From: Parvibaculaceae bacterium PLY_AMNH_Bact1
Lineage (GTDB): Bacteria; Pseudomonadota; Alphaproteobacteria; Parvibaculales; Parvibaculaceae
Assembly: GCA_032881465.1 (NCBI GenBank)
Contig: CP126168.1
Location: forward strand, 3,287,501 to 3,351,500
Length of the DNA stretch: 64,000 bases
Reading direction: 5' to 3'
Positions 49,333 through 60,670 of this stretch are shown piece after piece. The number at the start of each line of letters is the position of its first letter. Within the stretch, counting starts at the first letter, position 1. The position numbers were made by a program, and so were the translations under genes. The notes under the pieces were generated by a model. That model searched no databases. It was not told where the DNA came from and saw only the letters and a list, made by a program, of their open reading frames with translations.

Positions 49333-52278
49333 TCAGTCGACGATCAATGCTTCAGAAAGAAGCTGGTTCAGTTCTTGAAGATGTTTACTCATAAGACCCG
49401 TTGCTGGTGACGCCGCCGCGGGGCGTCCAGCATAAGCTGCCCGACGTTTCCGCGCACCGACATGCGACAACACCCATTCGATATTCGGTTCCACAAAGAA
49501 CCAGGCGCCCATGTTTTTGGGCTCTTCCTGGCACCAAACGAATTCCGCATTCGCAAACCGCCCCAGTTCCTTGATCAGTGCACGCGCTGGGAAAGGATAG
49601 AGCTGCTCGACACGCAAGATGTACACATCGTCAATGCCGTGCTCTTCGCGCTTCTCGTAAAGGTCGTAATAGACCTTGCCAGTACACATCACGACACGGC
49701 GGATCTTTTTGTCATCCACCAGCTTGATCTTCTGATCAGGCAAAAGTTCGGCGTCATCCCACAACAAGCGATGGAACGAACTATCAGGCCCAAGCTCTTT
49801 CAGTGTTGAAACAGCCCGCTTGTGCCGCAGAAGCGACTTCGGTGTCATGATGATCAGCGGCTTGCGGAAGTTCCGGTGCATCTGGCGCCGCAGCACATGA
49901 AAATAGTTCGCAGGCGTCGAACAATTCACCACCTGCATATTGTCTTCGGCACAAAGCTGCAGATAGCGCTCCAACCGTGCCGACGAGTGTTCAGGGCCCT
50001 GGCCTTCATATCCGTGGGGCAACAACATCACGAGGCCACACATACGCAGCCACTTGCGCTCACCACTGGAAATGAACTGGTCAATCACCACCTGCGCGCC
50101 ATTAGCGAAATCGCCAAACTGCGCTTCCCACAGAACGAGCGAATTGGGTTCAGCAAGGCTGTAGCCATACTCAAAGCCAAGCACCGCATTTTCCGACAGC
50201 ATGGAGTTGATCACTTCAAACTCTGCGTCACCGGTTGCAACAGAGTTAAGCGGAATAAAACGGTCTTCGTTCACCTGGTCATTCAGAACAGAGTGACGCT
50301 GAACAAACGTCCCGCGTTCAGAATCCTGGCCGACCAAACGAACGCCCGTTCCTTCGTTCAACAAAGACCCGTAAGCCAGATGCTCAGCCATGCCCCAGTC
50401 AATTCCGGCTTCGGTCTCAATCATCTTCCGACGATTTTTCAGCAACCGCTGCAGAGTCTTATGGGCATTGAAGTCATCAGGAACTGATGTGATCTTCTCA
50501 CCAATTTCAACAAGGGTTTCATGCGGAACGGCAGTTTCCCCGCGACGGGCATCGCCCTGCGCCTGAGAAAAACCAGCCCATTTTCCATCAAGCCAGTCTG
50601 CTTTGTTTGGACGGAAGCCTTTTGCAGCAGCGAGATCGCCATCCAGCTGTGCACGGAAACCAGTGATCCGTTCATCAACGTCAGCTTGCGTGACCAGCCC
50701 TTCATCCACCAACCGCTTGGCGTAGATTTCAAGCGTCGTAGATTGATTGCCAATCTTTTTGTACATGAGCGGCTGCGTCAAAGACGGATCGTCGCCCTCA
50801 TTGTGACCAAAGCGGCGATAGCAGAACATGTCAATCACAACAGGCTTGCCGAATTTCTGGCGAAACTCGACTGCAACCTTTGCCGCGTGCACCACGGCTT
50901 CGGGATCATCCCCATTCACATGGAAAATCGGTGCGCCCACCATTTTCGCCATGTCAGATGGATAGGGCGACGACCGTGAATGGTGCGGCGCTGTTGTAAA
51001 CCCGATCTGATTGTTGACGATAAAGTGGATCGACCCGCCAGTACGGTGACCTTTCAAGCCGGAGAGTCCAAGACACTCAGCAACAACACCCTGACCTGCA
51101 AAGGCAGCGTCACCATGGAGAAGCAGCGGGATCACAGATCCCCGCTCACGGTCATGAAGCTGGTCCTGCTTCGCCCGGGCCTTGCCGAGCACAACCGGGT
51201 CGACAATTTCCAGGTGAGATGGATTAGCCGTCAGCGACAAATGCACCTTGTTGCCGTCAAACTCACGGTCTGACGATGCACCAAGGTGGTATTTCACATC
51301 CCCTGAGCCATCCACATCTTCAGGGTTGGCCGAGCCGCCATAGAATTCATGGAAAATGGCCTGATAGGGTTTGCCCATCACATTGGTCAGTACGTTCAGA
51401 CGACCACGGTGAGGCATGCCCACCACAATCTCTTTCGCACCAAGGGCACCACCGCGCTTGATGATCTGTTCAAGTGCCGGGATAGTCGCTTCCGCGCCAT
51501 CAAGACCAAAACGTTTCGTGCCGGTATATTTCACCGCAAGAAATTTCTCGAAGCCTTCGGCGTGAATGAGCTTGTCGAGAATGGCAAGACGCCCTTCCCG
51601 CGTAAAACTAATCTCCTTGTCGCGGCCCTCAATGCGTTCCTGAATCCATGCTTTCTCTTCTGGATCGGAAACGTGCATAAACTCAACAGCGAATGTGCCG
51701 CAATAAGTCCGACGCAGGATTTCCAGCATCTCGCGGATCGTCGAGGTCTCAAGACCCAGCACATAATCAAGGAAGATCGGCCGGTCGAAATCTTCTGGAC
51801 CAAAACCGTAGCTTTCAGGCTGCAGTTCTGGGTGATGGCTCTCTTCGCGCAGCGCCAACGGATCCAGATCCGCATCCAGATGGCCACGAATACGGTAGGC
51901 GCGGATCATCATGATTGCGCGAACGGAATCGAGCGTGGAGGCTCGAATGCTTTCCTCAGACGCCTCTGGCGCACGTGCCTGCAATTTGGTGCGAATGATT
52001 TTTTCGTCGGCTGCTGGCCAATTGCCGTCAAGCGCACTGACCATCTCACCATTGGCGTGCATTGGCCAGTCCTGGCGCTTCCAGGAAGCTCCCTGCGCTT
52101 CCTTCAACACATCAGCGGTCTCGTCACCCAACGATGAGAAAAAGGTCCGCCATTCCGCATCAACAGATTGGGGGTCATTCTGAAAACGGGCGTAAAGCTC
52201 TTCAACAAAGGGGGCGTTGGTACCAAACAGGAACGAAGTCCGTTCAAGCTGTTCGTTTGAACTGCTCTTGCTCATCAT
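49333..52278 (-). CDS. sucA: 2-oxoglutarate dehydrogenase E1
   Basis: About 981 residues from ATG 52278 (the next ATG, 52275, is equally possible; the longer in-frame opening at 52311 begins with TTG). The N-terminal [39 protein letters not shown] is the E1o E2/E3-contact peptide. The thiamine diphosphate domain has [18 protein letters not shown] and [13 protein letters not shown], and [14 protein letters not shown] is present. It decarboxylates 2-oxoglutarate. It lies 23 bases upstream of sucB. Confidence 0.97.
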   Translation of the reverse strand: MMSKSSSNEQLERTSFLFGTNAPFVEELYARFQNDPQSVDAEWRTFFSSLGDETADVLKEAQGASWKRQDWPMHANGEMVSALDGNWPAADEKIIRTKLQARAPEASEESIRASTLDSVRAIMMIRAYRIRGHLDADLDPLALREESHHPELQPESYGFGPEDFDRPIFLDYVLGLETSTIREMLEILRRTYCGTFAVEFMHVSDPEEKAWIQERIEGRDKEISFTREGRLAILDKLIHAEGFEKFLAVKYTGTKRFGLDGAEATIPALEQIIKRGGALGAKEIVVGMPHRGRLNVLTNVMGKPYQAIFHEFYGGSANPEDVDGSGDVKYHLGASSDREFDGNKVHLSLTANPSHLEIVDPVVLGKARAKQDQLHDRERGSVIPLLLHGDAAFAGQGVVAECLGLSGLKGHRTGGSIHFIVNNQIGFTTAPHHSRSSPYPSDMAKMVGAPIFHVNGDDPEAVVHAAKVAVEFRQKFGKPVVIDMFCYRRFGHNEGDDPSLTQPLMYKKIGNQSTTLEIYAKRLVDEGLVTQADVDERITGFRAQLDGDLAAAKGFRPNKADWLDGKWAGFSQAQGDARRGETAVPHETLVEIGEKITSVPDDFNAHKTLQRLLKNRRKMIETEAGIDWGMAEHLAYGSLLNEGTGVRLVGQDSERGTFVQRHSVLNDQVNEDRFIPLNSVATGDAEFEVINSMLSENAVLGFEYGYSLAEPNSLVLWEAQFGDFANGAQVVIDQFISSGERKWLRMCGLVMLLPHGYEGQGPEHSSARLERYLQLCAEDNMQVVNCSTPANYFHVLRRQMHRNFRKPLIIMTPKSLLRHKRAVSTLKELGPDSSFHRLLWDDAELLPDQKIKLVDDKKIRRVVMCTGKVYYDLYEKREEHGIDDVYILRVEQLYPFPARALIKELGRFANAEFVWCQEEPKNMGAWFFVEPNIEWVLSHVGARKRRAAYAGRPAAASPATGLMSKHLQELNQLLSEALIVD

Positions 52279-52402
52279 GGCTGGTGCGGGTCTTCCCCGC
52301 ACTCCTCTCAAACTCTCGCCAGGGAGGTCAGAAAGCAGATTTCCGGGCGAGGTCGTATGGTTAATTTCCTGAGTGTGCCACGCAGGTCGTTAACTAGCCA
52401 TT

Positions 52403-52434
52403 TAAAACCGCGAGACAAAAACACAAGTCTCACG
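52403..52434 (-). terminator. Hairpin upstream of sucA, downstream of sucD
   Basis: On the minus strand CGTGAGAC pairs with GTCTCGCG (one G-U) around a 10-base loop and is followed by GTTTTAAA. It may attenuate read-through from sucCD into sucA. Confidence 0.45.
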
Positions 52435-52473
52435 CCAGAAAAAGTGATGAGTCAGACCCGCGTTAAGAGGTGA

Positions 52474-53349
52474 TTAACCTTTAAGCACATCCGCCAAAGT
52501 TGTTCCCAAAGCAGACGGTGACGGCGAGACGGTGATGCCAGCAGAACGCATCGCTTCCATCTTGTCTTCCGCGCCACCTTTACCACCGGCAATGATCGCA
52601 CCAGCATGGCCCATCCGGCGTCCGGGAGGTGCCGTAACACCTGCGATGAAACCAACGACCGGCTTTTTCACCTTAGACGCTTTGAGAAACTCAGCCGCTT
52701 CTTCTTCCGCTGAACCGCCGATCTCACCAATCATGATGATGGATTCAGTCTGATCATCGCCAAGGAACATGTCGAGACAGTCGATAAAGTTCGTGCCATT
52801 GACCGGATCACCCCCGATACCAATACACGTGGACTGTCCCATGCCCGTTGCTGTTGTCTGAGCAACCGCTTCATAGGTGAGCGTCCCAGAACGCGAAACA
52901 ATACCCACAGAACCAGCCTGGTGAATATGACCCGGCATGATGCCGATCTTGCACGCACCCGGCGTGATGACGCCTGGACAGTTAGGCCCCACAAGACGTG
53001 TCTTGGACCCACTGAGCGCCCGCTTCACTTTCACCATATCAAGGACAGGGATGCCCTCTGTGATGCAGACGGCAAGTTCGATGCCTGCATCAATTGCCTC
53101 TAGGATCGCATCCGCTGCAAAGGGCGGCGGCACATAGATGGCCGACGCCGTTGCACCTGTCTTCTCGACAGCCTCAGCAACCGTGTTGAACACTGGAAGA
53201 TCAAGGTGCGTAGAGCCGCCTTTGCCGGGGCTCACGCCACCAACCATTTGTGTTCCATAGGCAATTGCGCCTTCAGAGTGGAAGGTGCCCTGATTGCCGG
53301 TAAAGCCCTGACAGATCACTTTGGTGTTTGCATCAACGAGAACAGCCAT
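52474..53349 (-). CDS. sucD: Succinyl-CoA ligase alpha subunit
   Basis: A 291-residue protein: N-terminal CoA-binding domain [35 protein letters not shown], and phosphorylated histidine in [13 protein letters not shown] near residue 247. It forms the heterotetramer with SucC that makes GTP or ATP from succinyl-CoA in the TCA cycle. It overlaps the sucC stop by one base (TAATG). Confidence 0.97.
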   Translation of the reverse strand: MAVLVDANTKVICQGFTGNQGTFHSEGAIAYGTQMVGGVSPGKGGSTHLDLPVFNTVAEAVEKTGATASAIYVPPPFAADAILEAIDAGIELAVCITEGIPVLDMVKVKRALSGSKTRLVGPNCPGVITPGACKIGIMPGHIHQAGSVGIVSRSGTLTYEAVAQTTATGMGQSTCIGIGGDPVNGTNFIDCLDMFLGDDQTESIIMIGEIGGSAEEEAAEFLKASKVKKPVVGFIAGVTAPPGRRMGHAGAIIAGGKGGAEDKMEAMRSAGITVSPSPSALGTTLADVLKG

Positions 53350-54518
53350 TACTTGGCCTCCTTCACGGCTTTAACGATTTTGTCTGCCGCGTCGGCAAGA
53401 TCAGAAGCAGAAATAATCGGCAGGCCTGACTTGGCCATAATCTCTTTCCCCTGCTCCACATTGGTTCCTTCAAGACGGACAACCAACGGCACGTCCAGCT
53501 TGACTTCTTTAGCAGCAGCAACAACGCCTTCCGCCACAACATCGCAGCGCATAATGCCCCCAAAGATATTCACCAGAATGCCTTCAACATTCGGGTCAGA
53601 CAGGATGATTTTGAAGGCCGCAGTGACCTTCTCCGTTGTTGCACCACCACCCACATCAAGGAAGTTGGCAGGCTCTGATCCATAGAGCTTGATGATGTCC
53701 ATGGTCGCCATGGCGAGACCGGCACCGTTGACCATGCAGCCAATCGTGCCATCAAGCGTCACATAGTTGAGGTCATACTTCGACGCCTCAATCTCGTGTG
53801 CGTCCTCTTCGTCAAGATCGCGCAGCTCCAGCAGGTCTTTATGTTTGTAGAGCGCGTTGTCATCGAAGTTCATCTTCGCATCTAGGCAAATCACATCACC
53901 TGACCCCGTCACAACCAGAGGATTGATTTCGAGCAAGCTCATGTCTTCGCCGACAAAGGCGTCATAGAGCTTTGAGATCAAAGCGACGGCCTGCTTGGCC
54001 GTATCACCTGACAGACCAAGTGCGTAGGCAACCTTGCGACCATGGAAACCGGAAATGCCGCTAGCTGGATCAATATCAAATGTCAGGATCTTCTCAGGTG
54101 TGCTTGCAGCAACCTCTTCGATGTCCATGCCGCCTTCCGTAGAAGCGATGAAGGAGACACGCGAATTGGCGCGATCCACGAGAGCAGAGAGATAAAGCTC
54201 TGACGCGATATCAGATCCGTCTTCAACGTAGATGCGGCCAACTTTTTTGCCCTCAGGTCCGGTCTGATGGGTGACCAGGGTCATGCCCAACATGCGCTCA
54301 GCTTCCTGGCGGACTTCGTCAATAGATTTGACGACCTTTACGCCGCCTCCTTTGCCGCGACCACCTGCATGGATTTGCGCTTTGACAACCCAAACCGGGC
54401 CACCCAATTCTTCCGCAGCCTTCACCGCTTCATCGACGCTAAATGCGGGTTTCCCCTTGGGAACGGGCACGCCATATTTAGCGAGCACCGACTTGGCTTG
54501 GTATTCATGGATATTCAT
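53349..54518 (-). CDS. sucC: Succinyl-CoA ligase beta subunit
   Basis: A 389-residue ATP-grasp protein starting [22 protein letters not shown], with [16 protein letters not shown] for nucleotide binding, and ending with the CoA-ligase domain ([37 protein letters not shown]). It partners with SucD. In relatives mdh usually lies directly upstream of sucC; here about 2.8 kb of other genes intervene. Confidence 0.97.
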   Translation of the reverse strand: MNIHEYQAKSVLAKYGVPVPKGKPAFSVDEAVKAAEELGGPVWVVKAQIHAGGRGKGGGVKVVKSIDEVRQEAERMLGMTLVTHQTGPEGKKVGRIYVEDGSDIASELYLSALVDRANSRVSFIASTEGGMDIEEVAASTPEKILTFDIDPASGISGFHGRKVAYALGLSGDTAKQAVALISKLYDAFVGEDMSLLEINPLVVTGSGDVICLDAKMNFDDNALYKHKDLLELRDLDEEDAHEIEASKYDLNYVTLDGTIGCMVNGAGLAMATMDIIKLYGSEPANFLDVGGGATTEKVTAAFKIILSDPNVEGILVNIFGGIMRCDVVAEGVVAAAKEVKLDVPLVVRLEGTNVEQGKEIMAKSGLPIISASDLADAADKIVKAVKEAK

Positions 54519-54634
54519 GGGCAGTCCACCGGCTGGATCGACGCGAATCTGCGTCGGAAATGGTGAGAAAGAGACGGGCCGTTTATAGCACCCAAGGTCT
54601 GCATATCAACTGGCAAGACGCTGCCAACGGCGCT

Positions 54635-55231
54635 TTATTCCGCCAATGCGTGCTGATTGACCTTTGACGCAAGGGCAGTCAGAACTGACTTCAGCAGGTC
54701 GACCGCCTGGTCGGCACTCAGTCGCTGAACACCACGAAGATGTCGCCAGCTGTCCCAACTGGTTATCAGTTCGACCTGTGCAACCACATCAGCTGTTTTG
54801 CCGAGACAATGAGGCTCAAGCAGTTCTGTCAGGCAGGCTCGATACCGCGCGGCTCGGATCGCCTGCGACGTGGCGACAGACGGCAGAAAACGTCCACCAG
54901 CATCCCCTAAATGCTTGAAATCGGCGGCTGCTTCATAATATCTGGCACGCAGCACTGCCAGTTCCTCAAGCATGGGAACCAACGAGCCCTGAACGGGCAT
55001 AGCTTTTTCGAGGTCGCCAAACAGATCTTCCGCAACATTGCGAATCTCTATTGCCAGATCATCCATCGACGGAAAATGAGCTTCTATCTGTGCTGCCGAC
55101 AGGCCCGTTTCTTGGACAAGGCGCTCAAGCGTCGGAATCACGCGATCGCTGGCAGCCAGGCACAAGGCGGCATCACGAATATTGTCTCGAATAGAGTTCT
55201 CTAGCTGGGTTTTCTGACGGCTTATCGGCAT
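54635..55231 (-). CDS. TetR-like regulator, paralogue 1
   Basis: About 198 residues from ATG 55231 (GGGGGAG immediately upstream; a GTG at 55258 is in frame). The N-terminal region reads as a divergent TetR HTH (RDAALCLAASDRVIPTLERLVQETGLSAAQIEAHFPSMDDLAIEI). The C-terminal part (SWDSWRHLRGVQRLSADQAVDLLKSVL) matches the neighbouring gene (SWEFWRHMRNIQRLSEEKTRRIIGDLV), so the two are tandem duplicates. The target and ligand are unknown. It is the last of three same-strand genes after the MBL hydrolase. Confidence 0.72.
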   Translation of the reverse strand: MPISRQKTQLENSIRDNIRDAALCLAASDRVIPTLERLVQETGLSAAQIEAHFPSMDDLAIEIRNVAEDLFGDLEKAMPVQGSLVPMLEELAVLRARYYEAAADFKHLGDAGGRFLPSVATSQAIRAARYRACLTELLEPHCLGKTADVVAQVELITSWDSWRHLRGVQRLSADQAVDLLKSVLTALASKVNQHALAE

Positions 55232-55333
55232 TGCTCCCCCTGAGAAACAGCGGATCACAGCCGGTTTTTGCGGTCAATCACCCGAAAGGGTGAGGCGGCT
55301 CGCAGCATGTTTAGCCGCCATAGACCGGACCGA

Positions 55334-55912
55334 CTAGGGTGCCCGAACCACCCTTTGGACAAGGTCGCCGATAATCCTGCGCGTCTTCTCTTCGCTCAAT
55401 CTCTGGATATTTCGCATATGACGCCAGAATTCCCAACTGACCAGCGCTTCAACCTGCGCCGCCATGTCATCTGTCTTTTGACCAAAGTGAGGCTGCAACA
55501 TCTCGAAAATACGTGCGCGAAACAGACCGTCCCTGATTGCGCGTTTTTCGCGGATTCTAGGGAACATGTGCTCAGAAGCCTCCGCATAGGTCCGAACAAA
55601 TGCCGTCTCTTCGTAGAGATTGATCCTGATCTCGACCAGCGTAGCAAGCATGCCTGAGAGGTCCCCTGGCTCAGGAAATGCTTCATATTGAGGCGCCAGG
55701 TTGGCATCCAACACATCAGTGATATCAACTGCCAAATCTTCAATCGTTGGATAGATCTGATTGATGACAGCTTCCGACACACCCGATTTCTCGGAGAGAT
55801 TTTTCGGATCAGGGATCTTCCGATCATCGTGCATAAGTCGGAAGACAGCCTTCCTGACCTTTTCCCGCACAGCCTCCTGATCAACGCCCAGATTGCCTAA
55901 ATCAACGCCCAT
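55334..55912 (-). CDS. TetR-like regulator, paralogue 2
   Basis: A 192-residue protein with a divergent TetR-type HTH (REKVRKAVFRLMHDDRKIPDPKNLSEKSGVSEAVINQIYPTIEDLAVDI) and a C-terminal helical domain like that of the gene at 54635. In both, the first HTH helix region is shorter than in classical TetR. Its leader contains an 18-bp tandem repeat immediately before the start codon, with an overlapping out-of-frame upstream reading frame. The ligand is unknown. Confidence 0.72.
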   Translation of the reverse strand: MGVDLGNLGVDQEAVREKVRKAVFRLMHDDRKIPDPKNLSEKSGVSEAVINQIYPTIEDLAVDITDVLDANLAPQYEAFPEPGDLSGMLATLVEIRINLYEETAFVRTYAEASEHMFPRIREKRAIRDGLFRARIFEMLQPHFGQKTDDMAAQVEALVSWEFWRHMRNIQRLSEEKTRRIIGDLVQRVVRAP

Positions 55913-55922
55913 GACGATTTTG

Positions 55923-55975
55923 CCGACCCCATTTTCAGTCCCGACCCCATTTTCAGTCCCGACCCCATTTTCAGT
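55923..55975. repeat. 18-bp tandem repeat, 2.9 copies, in the leader of a TetR-like gene
   Basis: The unit CCGACCCCATTTTCAGTC is repeated exactly at 55923-55940 and 55941-55958, with 17 of 18 bases at 55959-55975. On the transcribed strand each unit carries AAAATGGGG, so an upstream frame with in-frame 6-residue repeats (MGSGLK) opens here and ends just inside the TetR-like gene. The rest of 55976-56093 holds no gene. Confidence 0.85.
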
Positions 55976-56093
55976 AGGGACAACGATAAGCCAGTGAGTG
56001 CGTTTGGAAAGGGGGTGCCACCATTAACTTACAAAAAAGTAGGCAAAACCCGATCACATAAAAGTGAGCGGATCAGTTTACTTTATAAAATCC

Positions 56094-57170
56094 CTACAAC
56101 CCGCCATAGTCGATCTCATCCGAGCCAGCCGGGAGATGAACCCGCAACCCATCATACCCCAGGAGAACCCCTGCGGACCTCACGTCAGATACGCCGCGCA
56201 TGAAGATGCCTTCCATTACGCCAAGCGGCATCGGCGGCACAATATGATTGTAGATAAGCAGCTCAGCATTCGCCTCATTGGCAATCTCCGCGGCATCAAC
56301 AGGTGAGGTATGGACCTCAGACGCATCTGTCAGAATCTTTGCCGTGGTTGACTGACCGCTGTTCCGAAGGGCACCAATGATCGTATGAATGTTCGCCATC
56401 CCCATCACCTCATGCACCATGACATCTGCATCCGCCCCAAAGCGGACCATATTTTGGTCTCGCACCGTATCTCCCGAGAACACGACAGAGCGATCTCTAA
56501 AGTCGATCCGGTAGCCATAAGCATTTTCCAGCGGCACATGATCAACCTTGAACGCTGTGATTTTCAGATCACCATCTTCAATAACAGTGACGGTCTCATC
56601 ACGACTGGGCACAACAAAAGAAGTTGAGCTGATTGCCTGAGCTTGCGGCGCAAAAACCTCTTCACCGTGATGATCAATCCGGGATTTGCTGTCGATCCCA
56701 AAAGCATTGAAAGTGCCGTTGGCGAGCTCTTCCACACCAGGAGGGCCATAGAGCTCCAGCGGCGACGTCCGACCAGCTGCCCAGCTGTTCATCGCAATAT
56801 CACCCAGCCCTGCAATATGGTCTGAATGCAGGTGGGTATAAAGCACACCCTCAAGACGCTCCATCGGCACACGCAGCTGCTGCAAACGTTGCGCCCCACC
56901 CGTTCCACTATCAACAAGGAAGACGCGCCCACCGGCCGCGACGAGGGTACAAGGCCCGGCACGGTCAGGATCGGGAAAAGGCCCGCCAGTCCCGCAGAAA
57001 ATAAGCGTCAGGCTGTCTGAATCAGACAGGTCGATCGGGTCTGCGGACACCACCGCATTGACGCCGCGCTCTAGAACTACGTCCTGGATCGCTGGAATTC
57101 TCAAACCAACAGCCACCAGCATTCCAAGCACCAGGATGGCCCCCACACCAACCAATAAAACGCGCTTCAT
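56094..57170 (-). CDS. MBL-fold metallohydrolase (RNase Z-like), membrane-anchored
   Basis: About 358 residues from ATG 57170; the longer in-frame start at 57206 falls inside an operator-like palindrome. The N-terminal hydrophobic segment (VLLVGVGAILVLGMLVAVGL) is an export signal or anchor. The metallo-beta-lactamase fold follows: FCGTGGPFPDPDRAGPCTLV, the zinc motif THLHSDHIAGLGD (HxHxDH), and VVFSGDTVRDQNMV. It belongs to the RNase Z/arylsulfatase-like group of MBL hydrolases; an exported location argues against tRNA processing. The substrate is unknown. Confidence 0.85.
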   Translation of the reverse strand: MKRVLLVGVGAILVLGMLVAVGLRIPAIQDVVLERGVNAVVSADPIDLSDSDSLTLIFCGTGGPFPDPDRAGPCTLVAAGGRVFLVDSGTGGAQRLQQLRVPMERLEGVLYTHLHSDHIAGLGDIAMNSWAAGRTSPLELYGPPGVEELANGTFNAFGIDSKSRIDHHGEEVFAPQAQAISSTSFVVPSRDETVTVIEDGDLKITAFKVDHVPLENAYGYRIDFRDRSVVFSGDTVRDQNMVRFGADADVMVHEVMGMANIHTIIGALRNSGQSTTAKILTDASEVHTSPVDAAEIANEANAELLIYNHIVPPMPLGVMEGIFMRGVSDVRSAGVLLGYDGLRVHLPAGSDEIDYGGL

Positions 57171-57192
57171 TCTCTCAGCCCCCACTGTCATA

Positions 57193-57206
57193 TTGACCCA
57201 GATCAA
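57193..57206. promoter_or_regulatory. CRP/FNR-type box TTGAC-CCAG-ATCAA upstream of the MBL gene
   Basis: Inside a 7-bp inverted repeat ATATTGA-N6-TCAATAT. Same TTGAC-N4-RTCAA form as the two boxes near 5.7 and 6.2 kb. Confidence 0.45.
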
Positions 57207-57209
57207 TAT

Positions 57210-57230
57210 ATTGACACAAATAGTGTCAAT
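57210..57230. promoter_or_regulatory. TetR-type operator upstream of the MBL gene
   Basis: Perfect 8-bp inverted repeat ATTGACAC-N5-GTGTCAAT, adjacent to the FNR-type box. The two TetR-like genes downstream on the same strand are candidate binders. Confidence 0.55.
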
Positions 57231-57258
57231 ACCAAAAAGAAATTGAGGGCCAGGTCAT

Positions 57259-57288
57259 AAAAAAAACGGGACCCAAAGGCCCCGTTTT
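57259..57288 (-). terminator. Rho-independent terminator after mdh
   Basis: AAAACGGG (57263-57270) with CCCGTTTT (57281-57288), followed on the minus strand by a run of T. It lies 22 bases past the mdh stop and separates mdh from the MBL gene. Confidence 0.85.
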
Positions 57289-57310
57289 CAAAACTCAGAC
57301 TGACTGAGAT

Positions 57311-58746
<1,436 letters not shown>

Positions 58747-59484
58747 ATGCCAAAGGGGTTAAATACGCAGATTGGTGATGAAGCGATAAGCTCATCCACC
58801 TTGGATCATCAGATCCAACAACCAGCAACCAAAAGAAGCCGTATCCGAAAGTCAGGGATCGCCGCCACTATGGCTGCAGGTCTTATGCTATCGGGATGTG
58901 CATCGCCCATTATTGGGGCGCTGACAATCGGCGAAGTCGCATCCATCGCAGGTCTCGTGTCGACCTTCATGTCCGGTCAGGATCTGACAGAGCATGCTTT
59001 GTCAGCAGCAACCGGCAAGGACTGCAGGATCCTGGAAGCGATGCTACGTTCTGAACGCGATTTCTGCGTTGACCATAGCGACAGCGCGACGCAGAACGAT
59101 TTCGAAGGCGTCGTAGCGCTCTTTAACGAGGGCCAAGGGTCAACAACAACAATCGCAGCAGCTGACACAGACACTGAAATTTCTTCAGAAGCAGACCTGA
59201 TTGCACTGGGCTTTGCCCCTATCGATCGCGGGATCGCCCGTGACCGTTTTGCGCTGGAAACAGCGAGCGCGGAACCGAAAGAGCGGAAGAGACAGCCAGT
59301 TGCGTTTGGCATGCTACAGGCCTCCTACGGGCAGTCTTGGTCCTATGAGCTGACCACCCGCAGAGACGGATCGAGATATGCGGAAGCTGGCACCACCCAG
59401 CAGCTCGCCAGCGCAGAGCCAAAGGCGTTACCGGGCACACGAACAGATGGTGCAGTGATCCTGCCTGAGCCTGTCGCGAACTAA
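58747..59484 (+). CDS. Hypothetical lipoprotein with an extended N-terminus
   Basis: A 245-residue protein of unknown family. The lipobox LSGC puts the acylated cysteine at residue 51, after the basic stretch KRSRIRK and a hydrophobic segment (GIAATMAAGLM). About 28 polar residues precede the normal signal region, which is unusual. No convincing later start is available, although TTG 58801 is in frame. The mature part is Ala/Thr-rich with a Gln/Ser-rich tail and no catalytic motif. A good terminator follows. Confidence 0.65.
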   Translation: MPKGLNTQIGDEAISSSTLDHQIQQPATKRSRIRKSGIAATMAAGLMLSGCASPIIGALTIGEVASIAGLVSTFMSGQDLTEHALSAATGKDCRILEAMLRSERDFCVDHSDSATQNDFEGVVALFNEGQGSTTTIAAADTDTEISSEADLIALGFAPIDRGIARDRFALETASAEPKERKRQPVAFGMLQASYGQSWSYELTTRRDGSRYAEAGTTQQLASAEPKALPGTRTDGAVILPEPVAN

Positions 59485-59507
59485 GCGCGAGAGCAACGAG
59501 ATTTTAA

Positions 59508-59532
59508 AGGGCGGCTTTTGGCCGCCTTTTTT
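59508..59532 (+). terminator. Rho-independent terminator after the lipoprotein gene
   Basis: GGCGGC (59510-59515) with GCCGCC (59521-59526), 5-base loop, then six T. It overlaps the end of the convergent hydrolase gene. Confidence 0.9.
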
Positions 59533-60559
59533 ATTGCTGCGCTTCAGGATCCAATGCCGCCGCCCGACGACGCACAACCTCGACCACCAATGGAACAAAC
59601 TGATCAGACATCCCAATCTGAGGATGGTTTGCCTCAGCCACGAGATAAAACCGTCCGTTTGTGGAAAGTGCAGACAACTCAGATTGCATTTCCGTCCAGC
59701 TCGGGAGCATCTCGTCAGGCCAAGCGCCCGCAACAAACACATCCAGCGGAAGCTCTCCCAATCCCTCTTCGGCCACCTTGCGCCCAGCAACAGCCGACCT
59801 CTCCCAGCCTCGCGCTTCTTCCGCCGTGCCACGCATATGAGAGATGGAATTCAAGAGTGCCAGTGATTGCTCATAGTCCGCTCCTTCCAGACCATCAATG
59901 GCGGGAGCGAACAGATCAAAAGCGCGCGGCACCCCAATCATATTGAGCCAGGGTGCCAGCTGGAATCCATTCAGCAGGTCCCGGAAACCTTCTTGTGCAA
60001 ATGGCGGAAAGCGCTCCCCCATGTCCTCATGACTTGAATCCAGCAAAACTAGAACCGACACCCGTGACGGATGGTCTTTCGCAAACACACGGGCGACAAC
60101 GCCCCCATAGGAATGACCAATCAGGATGACCGGACCCGTGATCGAGGCAGCGTCCAGTAGACGGGCCAGACGATCACTGGCGACCCCCGCATCTCTCGGA
60201 GCGCCGCTGTCGTCGCTCCACCCCAAACCGTCCCGGTCATAGGAGCAAACACGGAAGTCAGGCGTCAGCAGTCTCTCAAGGGGCCGCCAGCTGGATGCCG
60301 GATTGCCCATGCCAGATGAGAGCAACACTGTCTGATCACCCTTGCCGCGGCAAACCATGTGAAGGGAGACGTCACCTACGTCATAAAACTCACCGGGCGC
60401 GGGGTAGAGAGACGCCGCCCGCATCTCTCCAATCCGCTGGAACACCATGCCCCCCACAAGGACGGTGAGCACTAGTCCCACGGCGGCAAAGCCTGTCAGA
60501 CGCACAAACCGCCACGGCCTCTTCGCCGACTCTTGCAGGTTTATCGCTCTCTCACTCAT
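59531..60559 (-). CDS. Alpha/beta hydrolase, membrane-anchored
   Basis: A 342-residue protein. An N-terminal transmembrane helix (about 19-41) is followed by an alpha/beta-hydrolase domain: oxyanion strand LLSSGMGNPASSW (80-91), SYDRDGLGWSDDS, nucleophile elbow GHSYGG with Ser150, and a likely acid in LLDSSHEDMGE. The catalytic histidine is probably in AEANHPQIG near the C-terminus. It resembles haloalkane dehalogenase/epoxide hydrolase-like esterases; the substrate is unknown. It is a single gene beside zapE. Confidence 0.86.
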   Translation of the reverse strand: MSERAINLQESAKRPWRFVRLTGFAAVGLVLTVLVGGMVFQRIGEMRAASLYPAPGEFYDVGDVSLHMVCRGKGDQTVLLSSGMGNPASSWRPLERLLTPDFRVCSYDRDGLGWSDDSGAPRDAGVASDRLARLLDAASITGPVILIGHSYGGVVARVFAKDHPSRVSVLVLLDSSHEDMGERFPPFAQEGFRDLLNGFQLAPWLNMIGVPRAFDLFAPAIDGLEGADYEQSLALLNSISHMRGTAEEARGWERSAVAGRKVAEEGLGELPLDVFVAGAWPDEMLPSWTEMQSELSALSTNGRFYLVAEANHPQIGMSDQFVPLVVEVVRRRAAALDPEAQQ

Positions 60560-60670
60560 CTCACCCTCCCATACAGTTTGTATGAATATGGAAAGAGCCT
60601 GCCCCGAATACGAGCAACTGAGGGAACCAATTAATTTGTTGAGCTTGGGGCCGCCGCGCCAGCGGCAAAG

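Noticed and set aside
48233-49378. 381-codon open frame antisense to sucB
   Set aside because: Opposite a conserved E2 gene; the Arg/Ser-rich composition mirrors the Ala/Pro linker of SucB on the other strand.
51349-52137. 262-codon open frame antisense to sucA
   Set aside because: Opposite the highly conserved SucA coding region, with no motif.
55923-55975. Short CRISPR array
   Set aside because: The units are directly abutting with no spacers, are only 18 bp, and no cas genes are nearby.
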